From the NCBI GenBank assembly GCA_020054175.1, contig JAGVLR010000036.1:1-6495 (forward strand): 6,495 nt of DNA, read 5' to 3'. Source of the stretch: Candidatus Dadabacteria bacterium. Lineage in GTDB: Bacteria; Desulfobacterota_D; UBA1144; Nemesobacterales; UBA2774. Below the pieces are notes generated by a model, which was given only the letters and a program-made list of their open reading frames with translations, did no database searches and was not told where the DNA came from. Shown here piece by piece: positions 1-5,346 of this stretch (position 1 is the stretch's first letter; every line of letters starts with the position of its first letter). The position numbers and the translations under genes are program-made.

Positions 1-1
1 C

Positions 2-958
2 CCTCACAGGCCTGAGCTCGGCGGTGGAGTCTTCCTTCACTACGTAAACGAAATTCCCCTGCGCGGAATCCTGAACCGCCGCCGACGGCACGAGGACGGC
101 GTTTTCCTTCGTGGCCAGAATAAGCCTGACCTTGACGAACTGCCCCGGCCAGAGCTTATGATCGAGATTGGGAACAGTCGCCCTCAGTTTCACAGTACCG
201 GTAGGATCGCTGACCGCATTGTCGAGGAATGTCAGATCGCCCGCGAGCGGTGCATCCGGCTCCTCGGGTATGCGGATCTCGACCCTGAGCGTCCCGTCCT
301 CCATATGTTGCCTAACCCTTCCGAGATCGCTCTCCGTGACGGTGAACTCTGCGTATATCGGGTCCAGGCGCTGTACGGTAAGAAGTGTGGTCGTGTTCGC
401 CGTGACGACGTTACCAATGTCTACGAGCCTGTGCCCCGCGCGTCCGTCTATGGGCGAGTCTATTGTCGTATAGTCGTAATCTATTCGCGCTGAATCGAGC
501 GTAGCCTGGCTCTGCTCGACGAGCGCGGCCGCGACGGCGACGGCGTTCTTCCTCGTATCGTATTCCTGCCGCGCCACAGCCCTCGAATCCGCAAGGTCCT
601 CGACGCGCGTGAACTGAATCTTCGCGAGATCGAGGTCCGCCCTGGCCTTTGCGAGATTCGCCTCGGCGAGATCGAGCGCAGCCTTGTATGGTCTCTGGTC
701 TATCGTGAAAAGCGGGTCGCCCTTTTTGAGCTGTGCTCCGTCCTTGAAATGGATGCCGGTAATCCGTCCGGATACCTGCGGCTGTATGGAAACCGATTCG
801 AGCGCAACGCTCTTACCAACCTCGTCCAGATACACAGGCACGTCGCGCGATTCCGCTTCGGTTACCGTCACCCTGGCGGGAGGGAACTCCGGCATTCCGC
901 CGTCGCCGCCTCCGCATCCGGCGAAAAAGAACCCAGAGAGAATAATTGTCGGGAGCAT
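2..958 (-). CDS. RND efflux periplasmic adaptor (membrane fusion protein), lipoprotein, 3' end outside the window
   Basis: This is the adaptor subunit of a tripartite resistance-nodulation-division pump (AcrA/MexA-like), which bridges the inner-membrane transporter and the outer-membrane channel in the periplasm. The first 319 codons are visible. Counting from the ATG at 958, there is a hydrophobic stretch and lipobox FAGC with the lipidated Cys at 15, followed by a Gly/Asp linker. A beta segment with VSGRI (about 62-66) belongs to the lipoyl-like domain. A long helical hairpin rich in Ala, Leu and Lys spans about 87-150. The second lipoyl half contains the family motif TTIDSPIDGRAG, and a beta-barrel ends in LWPGQFVKVRL. 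This order is diagnostic for the family. The frame is open upstream of 958 through hydrophobic codons (FWLAPLI) with no start codon, and the ATG used here leaves a signal without positive charges. The true N-terminus was therefore probably removed at the junction near 975-990. The pump and channel genes would lie beyond position 1. Confidence 0.93.
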   Translation of the reverse strand, partial: MLPTIILSGFFFAGCGGGDGGMPEFPPARVTVTEAESRDVPVYLDEVGKSVALESVSIQPQVSGRITGIHFKDGAQLKKGDPLFTIDQRPYKAALDLAEANLAKARADLDLAKIQFTRVEDLADSRAVARQEYDTRKNAVAVAAALVEQSQATLDSARIDYDYTTIDSPIDGRAGHRLVDIGNVVTANTTTLLTVQRLDPIYAEFTVTESDLGRVRQHMEDGTLRVEIRIPEEPDAPLAGDLTFLDNAVSDPTGTVKLRATVPNLDHKLWPGQFVKVRLILATKENAVLVPSAAVQDSAQGNFVYVVKEDSTAELRPVR

Positions 959-960
959 AA

Positions 961-1407
961 TTAAAGGTGCAAGCCAAAAAATAATGCCTGAAGGCGCTCT
1001 TGAATCTCCGCCGACTTCTCTACAGAGGCGGCGAACCTTTCCGCGCCACCGAGAGCCCGGCCATATTCATCTGTCACGCGCTGCGTGCTTGCCAGAATAG
1101 CCGCGATTCCGAGCTGGCTGGTCTCAATGACGGAATTAAACTCTATGCCCCGTTTAATCATAGCGCCGAGGCCGACTCCACCGGCAAGAGCCCCGAGCGA
1201 TGCGCCAATCGCCCCTATAAGTCCAGTGAAACGAAGCAAGGATTTAATTGATGCTAGGATATTGGCGTTAAATGCAGAGAAAGTGGATGTGCCACCCTTG
1301 CCGATTTTCTCAACATCCCCCGCTACTTTCTTTGAATCGTTGGAGAGCTTATGTAGGTCTTTCGTATTAACCGAGACCTTTAACGTAAGCTCCTGAATGG
1401 TGGCCAT
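961..1407 (-). CDS. Phage tail tape measure protein, N-terminal fragment (148 aa, truncated)
   Basis: Tape measure proteins set tail length in long-tailed phages and are usually many hundreds of residues long, so 148 aa is only the beginning. The start is well supported: AAGGAG lies 8 nt before the ATG. Residues 1-45 are polar and helical (TLKVSVNTKDLHKLSNDSKK), as in the family N-terminus. Residues 57-84 form a Gly/Ala-rich hydrophobic segment (LIGAIGASLGALAGGVGLGA). The following part (IETSQLGIAAILAST, then AERFAASVEKSAEIQERLQ) also matches the usual layout. After LQAL the frame changes into unrelated FFGLHL and a stop, 3 bp before the adaptor ATG. The gene has therefore lost most of its length at a DNA junction near 975-990. 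It lies directly downstream of the tail assembly chaperone pair, its normal place. The product cannot be a functional ruler. Confidence 0.8.
   Translation of the reverse strand: MATIQELTLKVSVNTKDLHKLSNDSKKVAGDVEKIGKGGTSTFSAFNANILASIKSLLRFTGLIGAIGASLGALAGGVGLGAMIKRGIEFNSVIETSQLGIAAILASTQRVTDEYGRALGGAERFAASVEKSAEIQERLQALFFGLHL
995..1002. repeat. 8-bp direct repeat CGCTCTTG, left copy (near left junction)
   Basis: CGCTCTTG occurs here, just inside the truncated tape measure gene, and again at 5759-5766 near the start of the recognisable hydrolase remnant. GAA shortly before and CGCCG shortly after each copy are also shared, with different spacing. It could be microhomology or a short duplication at the borders of the phage-derived segment. 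An 8-base match between two stretches of about 100 bp is not rare by chance. Confidence 0.25.
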
Positions 1408-1411
1408 TGCC

Positions 1412-1440
1412 TTGACTCCTTGGATGTTGAGGATTAAATT
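1412..1440 (+). promoter_or_regulatory. Putative sigma-70 promoter for the exported cysteine-rich protein
   Basis: The -35 box TTGACT (1412-1417, 5 of 6 consensus bases) is followed by a 17-bp spacer and -10 TAAATT (1435-1440, 4 of 6). The expected transcript start at about 1447 leaves a leader of only about 5 nt before the ATG at 1452, so translation would be nearly leaderless; no Shine-Dalgarno sequence is present at a usable distance. The -35 region overlaps, on the other strand, the ribosome binding site of the tape measure gene, so part of the match may be incidental. Confidence 0.45.
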
Positions 1441-1451
1441 TAGAAATAGAA

Positions 1452-1718
1452 ATGAAAAAGCTCTTATTGCTGGTTCTTATAGCGTTGATGCCTTCTCCCA
1501 CTCTTGCGGGCGACACTGGAACGGATATACTCAGCGCTGGCATGGCAGCCGGGTACAAAATAGAGAAATCTACTTCTTCCTATATTCCGCTCGAAAAAGC
1601 CGAGGAGCTTTGTAAACAAGCAACCTGTGAAGCTGGGTACTGCGACTCGAAAGACCCGTGCGCAACTCTGAAATACGATATTTTCCTTTCCGGGTGTATG
1701 AGTTACATCAAACGCTAG
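1452..1718 (+). CDS. Small exported cysteine-rich protein, moron-like gene inside the phage tail cluster
   Basis: The 88-residue product starts with a textbook Sec signal: MKK, then the hydrophobic core LLLLVLIAL, then PSPTLA with likely cleavage after Ala19. The mature part of about 69 residues has five cysteines (54, 59, 64, 70, 82), clustered enough to suggest disulfides in the periplasm. There is no lipobox. I do not recognise the family. It lies on the opposite strand between the chaperone extension and the tape measure gene, its stop directly abuts the stop of the convergent gene (1716-1718 against 1719-1721), and it has its own promoter-like sequence. That arrangement is typical of phage morons, which often modify the host envelope. 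The role is inference; the signal peptide is clear. Confidence 0.7.
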   Translation: MKKLLLLVLIALMPSPTLAGDTGTDILSAGMAAGYKIEKSTSSYIPLEKAEELCKQATCEAGYCDSKDPCATLKYDIFLSGCMSYIKR

Positions 1719-1961
1719 CTAATCGCCAAGTGGTTTTTTGGCTTCCACTCTCAAGTTTATGCCGCCCCCCGCTCTTAAAATCTTGGCCTGACGATTTGAA
1801 ATACGAACTCCATATTCATCAAACATGGCATTTTTGATTCCATCGAGGTCAAGCCCATCAAGTTTCAATTTGGTAATAGTTGCATCTCCCGACCCCACGG
1901 GCCGATCTTTAATCTCTAGTACGAGGTTTTTGCTCTTTTTTGTAAATCCACGTTTAGCCAT
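1719..1961 (-). CDS. Possible internally initiated 80-aa protein (C-terminal part of the chaperone extension)
   Basis: An AGGAGGA Shine-Dalgarno sequence (1969-1975 on the minus strand) lies 7 nt before an in-frame ATG at 1961. It is the strongest ribosome binding site in the cluster. Translation from here would give 80 residues (MAKRGFTKKSKNLVLEIKD, ending KKPLGD), basic at the start and then mixed alpha/beta in character. It could be a separate small gene whose upstream frame merely happens to be open, or a second product of the longer gene. No known family was recognised. Confidence 0.4.
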   Translation of the reverse strand: MAKRGFTKKSKNLVLEIKDRPVGSGDATITKLKLDGLDLDGIKNAMFDEYGVRISNRQAKILRAGGGINLRVEAKKPLGD

Positions 1962-2543
1962 AATGCTTTCCTCCTGGAATCTCGCCCCATTATTGACCAC
2001 CGCCCGCTCCTTCGTTCTGACATCGGGCTTTCCGGATAGGGTCTTCTGTTTCTCCTCAACCATCGTTTTAACCCCGTCGAGGCCGCCGCCCCTACTCGGC
2101 TTATCATGCGACTTCCCGGCAAAATCACGGAAGATACCATCAACCATTAGAATCATATCCATAGTGCGGTCGAGCGCCCGGTCGGTGTACCCTTTACGCC
2201 TGAGATCGTTCTCCACCTCGGAGTGAATAAGCTCCCCTATCGCCATACCGACACCGTGACGCTGGCCGGATACGTAATACCAGAACGCTACCCACTCCCG
2301 TTCGAGCGGGTCGAGCTTCTCTAACGCTTTCTCGGGCGAGATATAAACTTTCCTGAGCGCCTTAAGCTCGGCGTCGTCCTCTTTCGGGAATGCGTTCTTA
2401 AGCTTACGTCGGAGTTTCTTTTTCTCTTCGAGCTGCCCTATTCGTCGCTTAAGTCCATCGGGGGAGTATCGTCTGAGCTCTTTTCCGATTCGGACGTTTT
2501 TGTCTTCGTATAGCCCTGAGAAATATTCTCGGGCTCGTCGGTA
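1719..2543 (-). CDS. Tail assembly chaperone -1 frame extension (GT-like, read by frameshifting)
   Basis: This frame continues the chaperone upstream of it after a -1 shift. It is open from 2594 to the stop at 1719-1721. Between 2594 and 2247 it contains no ATG, GTG or TTG, yet it reads like normal protein, for example ELKALRKVYISPEKALEKLD and LEREWVAFWYYVSGQRHG. It therefore has no start of its own over its first third. The first ATG in frame is at 2246 and would give 175 aa. If the shift occurs at 2543-2549, the fusion is about 155 + 274 = 429 residues. In many tailed phages the two proteins before the tape measure are made this way (lambda G and GT). They chaperone the tape measure and tail tube during assembly. 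The C-terminal 80 residues may also be made separately from the start at 1961. Identity rests on gene order and the frame relation, not on a recognised motif. Confidence 0.7.
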   Translation of the reverse strand, partial: YRRAREYFSGLYEDKNVRIGKELRRYSPDGLKRRIGQLEEKKKLRRKLKNAFPKEDDAELKALRKVYISPEKALEKLDPLEREWVAFWYYVSGQRHGVGMAIGELIHSEVENDLRRKGYTDRALDRTMDMILMVDGIFRDFAGKSHDKPSRGGGLDGVKTMVEEKQKTLSGKPDVRTKERAVVNNGARFQEESIMAKRGFTKKSKNLVLEIKDRPVGSGDATITKLKLDGLDLDGIKNAMFDEYGVRISNRQAKILRAGGGINLRVEAKKPLGD

Positions 2544-3007
2544 AAATTTTCCTCTTCTTTCTTCTCCTCTTCGTTCAGTTTCCCGGCCACAAGCTCATAG
2601 CTCGACCTGAAGTTGTTAAGAAGAAAGGAGGACTTGCAGAACTCGTTGTAGAGCCATTCTTTCGCGTCCTTGTCGTAAAGCACCCGCTCCCCCTGGTCCG
2701 TCAGCCCGACGATATCCTGTATCAGGTTGTAGACGAGGAATTTCGCCGCGCGCTTCGGGTCCCCGCCGACGATTCTTAGACTCTTTTTCTCGTACTCCAT
2801 ATCTGAGGTGAGGTCTCTTATCTGACTCAGCCTCGCGACAGTCGGATACGGGCACTTGAAGCCTATCTCGCGCCAACCTTCGTCGTAGCTCACCCACTCG
2901 CCCTTCTCATTCTGGTAAACGGGCCACTCGTCCATTTCTACATCCCTGTATGGGAAGACTGTCACATAGTTGCTGACAGTCTTAGTCAAACTCTTAATCT
3001 CTGGCAT
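2438..3007 (-). CDS. Phage tail assembly chaperone (G-like)
   Basis: The 189-residue soluble protein has no signal or membrane segment. Its start is supported by AAGGAGA 6 nt before the ATG. The body (about 1-145) is globular and includes EIGFKCPYPTVARLSQIRDL and AAKFLVYNLIQDIVGLTD. The C-terminal tail after about 145 is highly charged (EEEKKEEE) and low in complexity. Position, size and the long -1 frame extension that starts inside its tail match the shorter product of the tail chaperone pair found upstream of tape measure genes. Such proteins bind the tape measure before tail tube polymerisation and are absent from the virion. The slippery sequence A AAT TTT lies at codons 154-155. No sequence motif alone proves the family; gene order and the frame relation carry the call. 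Confidence 0.7.
   Translation of the reverse strand: MPEIKSLTKTVSNYVTVFPYRDVEMDEWPVYQNEKGEWVSYDEGWREIGFKCPYPTVARLSQIRDLTSDMEYEKKSLRIVGGDPKRAAKFLVYNLIQDIVGLTDQGERVLYDKDAKEWLYNEFCKSSFLLNNFRSSYELVAGKLNEEEKKEEENFTDEPENISQGYTKTKTSESEKSSDDTPPMDLSDE
2543..2549 (-). promoter_or_regulatory. Candidate -1 programmed frameshift site (A AAT TTT)
   Basis: Read on the minus strand in the chaperone frame, the codons are GAA AAT TTT ACC. The heptamer A AAT TTT fits the X XXY YYZ form, so both tRNAs can re-pair one base back (AAA, TTT) and continue TAC CGA CGA. It lies inside the only stretch where a shift could work: after the -1 frame stop at 2595-2597 and before the zero-frame stop at 2438-2440. A second, weaker option is the A5 run at 2497-2501. 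Confidence 0.5.
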
Positions 3008-3080
3008 ACTTACTCTCCTTTTGTTTTATTCTTGTTCGGTGAATCTCGATGACCAATACTTTTGAACAGTTCTAATGGAT

Positions 3081-3105
3081 TGGAATAACTAAAGCCCTTA
3101 TTCCA
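3081..3105. other. Stem-loop in the gap between tail genes
   Basis: TGGAATAA and TTATTCCA form a perfect 8-bp stem with a 9-nt loop, in the 119-bp A/T-rich gap between the tail protein gene and the chaperone gene. No T-run follows on either strand, so it is not a convincing terminator. It could be an mRNA-processing or pausing hairpin. Confidence 0.35.
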
Positions 3106-3126
3106 CTTTGAGGCCGATTAATGGAA

Positions 3127-3585
3127 TTAGGCCCCGTCGTCCGGCTCCACGTCATCCGCGCTGAACCCGTACAGCTTCTTGCGGCTCTTGCGCTCGGGCT
3201 TCTCCGGCTCGGGCTGCTCGAACGTCCCCTGCCCTGTCGCGCCGCCTACCTGAATTACGCACTCGGGCTTAGCCATGCCGCGTCTCCACGTGATGATGAA
3301 GTAGTCGGGCGCAACTACATTCCCGTCCATATCCCTGAACGTGAGGTGAGGCTCCACCTCGTACATCTCGTGCTTGCCCTGCCCGGGTACGACTTTCAGG
3401 TACGTTTTGCCGTCGGCGCCCGAATACATCTTCCAGCGGTCGAGCGTGTTCAGGGTATAGCTGTCCACGCCCGCCGTTATGTCGGTTTCAGTTAATCGGA
3501 ACCCGATTATCCCCTTGACATAAGTATATATACTAGCTATAATATAAATACCATGAAAAACATGACTATTTAAAGAGTTCTTCAA
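3127..3585 (-). CDS. Phage tail protein (possibly tail tube), 5' end replaced by the insertion element
   Basis: The open frame gives 152 aa, but only about residues 29-152 (from roughly 3504 down) look native. The first part (MKNSLNSHVFHGIYIIASIY) is encoded by the promoter region of the neighbouring transposase gene read backwards, and no ribosome binding site precedes it. The native part has alternating beta-like segments (TYLKVVPGQGKHEMYEVEPH and FIITWRRGMAKPECVIQVGG). It ends in a charged Pro/Glu/Lys tail (PEPEKPERKSRKKLYG, then DDVEPDD). In tailed phages the gene before the chaperone pair is usually the major tail tube protein, which suits size and place, but I see no decisive motif. An N-terminus may survive on the other side of the element (5374-5538), since that frame is in phase with this one across a GGGTTC repeat. 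Confidence 0.5.
   Translation of the reverse strand: MKNSLNSHVFHGIYIIASIYTYVKGIIGFRLTETDITAGVDSYTLNTLDRWKMYSGADGKTYLKVVPGQGKHEMYEVEPHLTFRDMDGNVVAPDYFIITWRRGMAKPECVIQVGGATGQGTFEQPEPEKPERKSRKKLYGFSADDVEPDDGA
3493..3509. repeat. Inverted repeat TAATCGG-AAC-CCGATTA upstream of the transposase promoter
   Basis: A perfect 7-bp inverted repeat with a 3-nt centre lies 5 bp before the -35 box of the transposase promoter, close to where phage sequence gives way to the element. It could be a protein-binding site or chance. It overlaps the candidate target duplication at 3499-3506. Confidence 0.3.
3499..3506. repeat. Candidate target-site duplication GAACCCGA, left copy
   Basis: GAACCCGA here and GAACCCAA at 5371-5378 match at 7 of 8 bases, and IS1595-family elements make 8-bp duplications. 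The copies lie at unequal distances from the inward TTGACA boxes (8 against 24 nt), so the pairing is uncertain. Confidence 0.25.
3514..3526 (+). repeat. Inward-facing end repeat CTTGACATAAGTA, left copy
   Basis: It matches CTTGACAAAGTA at 5336-5347 on the opposite strand except for one extra T. It contains the perfect -35 box of the transposase promoter. Because both copies are -35 regions, part of the likeness could come from promoter constraint alone. Confidence 0.4.
3515..3543 (+). promoter_or_regulatory. Consensus sigma-70 promoter of the transposase gene, with a palindrome in the spacer
   Basis: TTGACA (3515-3520), exactly 17 bp, and TATAAT (3538-3543) are all consensus. The spacer holds the 12-bp perfect palindrome AGTATATATACT (3523-3534), placed as a repressor site would be. 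The expected start at about 3550 leaves 3 nt before the ATG at 3553 and 12 nt before the ATG at 3562, without a Shine-Dalgarno sequence. Confidence 0.75.
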
Positions 3586-4408
3586 TCGGTATCCGAACGA
3601 TGATGTATGCCTAGACCATATAATGACCGTGAGATATGGAAAATCCGGTCATTGCGATAAGTGCGATAAAGATACCAATTACTCACGGGTAAGCAGTCAA
3701 AGGGCTTATGCCTGTCAGTGGTGTGGGCATCATCTATACCCCTGCGTAGGAACGCCGTTTGAAAGCTCCAGAACGCCCTTACAGCTTTGGTTCTATGCTA
3801 TCTATCTTTTTACCACTACCCGGAGCGGGGTTTCCGCGAAGGAGCTTGAAAGGCAATTGGGCGTAACGTACAAATGCGCGTGGAGAATGGCGAAGGAAAT
3901 CCGTAAGCATATGGGAAAAGTTGATGGTGACGATCAGCTATCTGGCGTGGTAGAAATTGACGACACTTACATCGGCGGTCATAAACAAGGCAAAAGAGGA
4001 CGCGGCGCGCAAGGGAAAACAATAGTCATGGGAATGGTTCAAAGGGACGGTGAGATTATAGCAAGAGTAGTTCCGAATATTAAAGAGAAAACCCTTCACA
4101 CCATTATCGAAAGCAATGTAAAAGCCGGAAGCGAAATACACACTGACGAGTTAACTTCATATCAGGGCTTGAATAAGAAGGGCTTCAAGCACAGCACGGT
4201 CAACCACGGCATCAGAGAGTATGTTAGAGAAGCGTGCCACGTGAACGCCGTAGAAAGCTTTTGGGCTAGATTAAAGCTCTCTATCAAGGGAACACATATC
4301 CACGTATCCGGGAAGTATCTACAGAATTACGTAAGGGAATTTGAATACAGGTTTAATTCTCGGAAGGTTCCTCAGATGATGTTTGACGAGTTGCTTTCGA
4401 GCTATTAA
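3562..4408 (+). CDS. IS1595/ISXO2-like DDE transposase, frame broken near its N-terminus
   Basis: It catalyses cut-and-insert movement of the element. The uninterrupted frame from ATG 3623 gives 261 aa. In that numbering there is a zinc ribbon (C11, C14, C31, C34), a conserved segment TRTPLQ-like (RTPLQLWFYAIYLFTTTRSG), a helix-turn-helix-like stretch (AKELERQLGVTYKCAWRM), and the DDE core with D113 (VEIDDTYIGG), D175 (HTDELTSY) and E211 (NAVESFWARLK). Upstream codons from 3572 read KEFFNRYPNDDVCLDHI in the same frame, the normal family N-terminus. They follow ATG ACT ATT plus one surplus T at about 3571. Without that T the protein would start MTIKEFF and be 281 aa. The surplus base puts a TAA after MTI. 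It is a mutation, a sequencing error, or a +1 shift at the stop. Translation from 3623 would lose about 20 residues but keep the zinc ribbon and the catalytic core. Confidence 0.93.
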
Positions 4409-4526
4409 TCGTAGACCTCAGGACAGAATCGAATCTATCTTTGTCGCCGACTTCATCTTGATTTTGCTTAATAAAATCTTCAACACGGTTGCTTTCGATT
4501 GCTTGTTTTAGATTAAGTTTGTTCAT
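4353..4526 (-). CDS. Small acidic protein (57 aa), third gene of the operon, antisense to the transposase 3' end
   Basis: It starts MNKLNLKQAIESNRVEDFIK and ends TSSEEPSEN. The first half is a charged amphipathic helix, the second half Ser/Thr-rich and probably disordered; there are no membrane segments or cysteines. The ATG lies 9 nt after the TAA of the membrane protein gene on the same strand, so it is probably cotranscribed; only a weak GTGAG precedes it. Its last 56 bp lie opposite the transposase C-terminus. Small proteins with this N-terminal pattern (LK.A.E..R...FI) are, from memory, common as unannotated proteobacterial genes, but I know no function for them. Confidence 0.6.
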   Translation of the reverse strand: MNKLNLKQAIESNRVEDFIKQNQDEVGDKDRFDSVLRSTINSSKATRQTSSEEPSEN

Positions 4527-4535
4527 ATGCTCACA

Positions 4536-4980
4536 TTACTGATGTCTTTCTAAATAAGATTTGTACCCATAACCTCCCCCAAATCCCCCAATTAGCGATA
4601 CCAAACTCAAGAGAATGTCATTTAGCAAGCCTTGTTGTTCTTCCGTCACCAAGAAATACAAAATACCGCAACAATGCTGCTACAATCACCAAAAACACGA
4701 CTAACATGAACCACCGATTTGAACTATTGTACTCGTGGTCCTGTTCAACCTCTTTGCTTGAAATTGCAATAATTTTGTCGATATGGTTTTCGTTGATCTT
4801 GTCGTAGTAAGGTGGAAACAGTGGAGCACTGGTCATTCTGGTTGACATGGATAAAACTTCTTTAGTAACTTCGGTGGAAATTTTTTTTAAAATTTCCGGG
4901 GGGCTTTCTTCGCCAGTGAGACCATCGATGGTGCTTGGCGTGTTAGGTGCTCGAAAATCTGAATAATCATTTCCAGTCAT
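4536..4980 (-). CDS. Two-helix membrane protein, DUF2335-like in layout, with a single-base frame disruption
   Basis: From ATG 4980 the frame gives a soluble part with SPPEILKKI at about residues 26-34, PLFPPYYDKI, and the helix DKIIAISSKEVEQDHE. A hydrophobic helix (WFMLVVFLVIVAALL) follows, and the frame then runs into RYFVFLGDGRTTRLAK and stops at 4618. Near 4669-4677 the +1 frame takes over sensibly: CGILYFLVTEEQQGLLND, then a second Gly-rich helix (ILLSLVSLIGGFGGGYGYK) and a stop at 4536. With one base fewer at about 4673 the product would be 147 aa with two membrane helices and a short loop between them. The proline-rich segment, charged helix and paired helices resemble DUF2335 proteins, a weak likeness. 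It overlaps the upstream gene by 14 bp, which suggests translational coupling. Confidence 0.6.
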
Positions 4981-5302
4981 GGATGTATTCTTTGTTTATG
5001 GCTTTATCTATTTTATCAAAAATATTAAGCGCAACTCTTTTGTCAATTTGGTTGCGTAGAATCGCATCAACGCGATCTTCAAATGCGCTAGAAATCCAGT
5101 AAGCTATCAACATTTTGGCTATCTCTCTATAAGTTCCGTGCTCAATCTTCTCTTTGTCTGCGTATGTATTCAATTTACATAGGTCGTTTGTTAAACCGGA
5201 AATACCGCGCGGTTTGGATGTTGCCCTGTCACGATCCATATTCCCCGCAAAGAAAAAGTTTTTCATGTATGGAGAACCAATATGGTTGATTAGATTTCTC
5301 AT
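4967..5302 (-). CDS. Hypothetical soluble protein (111 aa), first gene of the minus-strand operon
   Basis: The product MRNLINHIGSPYMKNFFFAG to YIHDWK is mostly alpha-helical, mixed in charge, without a signal or membrane segment, and not a family I recognise. The ATG at 5302 is preferred because GGAAGAGG (5311-5318) lies 8 nt before it; a GTG at 5311 in the same frame would add three residues but sits directly on that site. The last 14 bp overlap the start of the membrane protein gene (ATGACTGGAAATGA), so the two are probably coupled. With the 57-aa gene it forms a compact operon reading away from the right end of the element. A passenger or defence/exclusion role is possible but unsupported by any motif. 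Confidence 0.7.
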   Translation of the reverse strand: MRNLINHIGSPYMKNFFFAGNMDRDRATSKPRGISGLTNDLCKLNTYADKEKIEHGTYREIAKMLIAYWISSAFEDRVDAILRNQIDKRVALNIFDKIDKAINKEYIHDWK

Positions 5303-5316
5303 TGTATACACCTCTT

Positions 5317-5346
5317 CCTATAACAAATGATGAGCTACTTTGTCAA
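5317..5346 (-). promoter_or_regulatory. Putative promoter of the minus-strand operon
   Basis: A perfect -35 TTGACA (minus strand, 5341-5346), an 18-bp spacer and TATAGG (5317-5322; 4 of 6) lie just before the 111-aa gene. The layout mirrors the transposase promoter at the other end. If this -10 is right, the transcript begins near 5310 and would not contain the GGAAGAGG at 5311-5318, so either the -10 or the ribosome site is misassigned. Confidence 0.5.

Noticed and set aside
158..493. Plus-strand open frames of 101-111 codons
   Set aside because: They lie opposite the efflux adaptor, whose protein sequence is unmistakable; long antisense frames are expected in its G/C-rich codons.
1825..2226. 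A 133-codon plus-strand frame
   Set aside because: It is antisense to the chaperone extension, serine/proline-rich in the manner of a reverse-complement artefact, and has no ribosome site.
3081..3105. Terminator call for the intergenic stem-loop
   Set aside because: It has only an 8-bp A/T-rich stem and no T-run on either strand.
3121..3495. A 124-codon plus-strand frame
   Set aside because: It is antisense to the tail protein, with Leu/Arg/Ala-rich artefact composition.
4421..4432. Possible right end of a short IS just after the transposase
   Set aside because: The reverse complement of this stretch resembles 3504-3515 at only about 9 of 12 positions and no matching target duplication follows, so it was not preferred, though not excluded.
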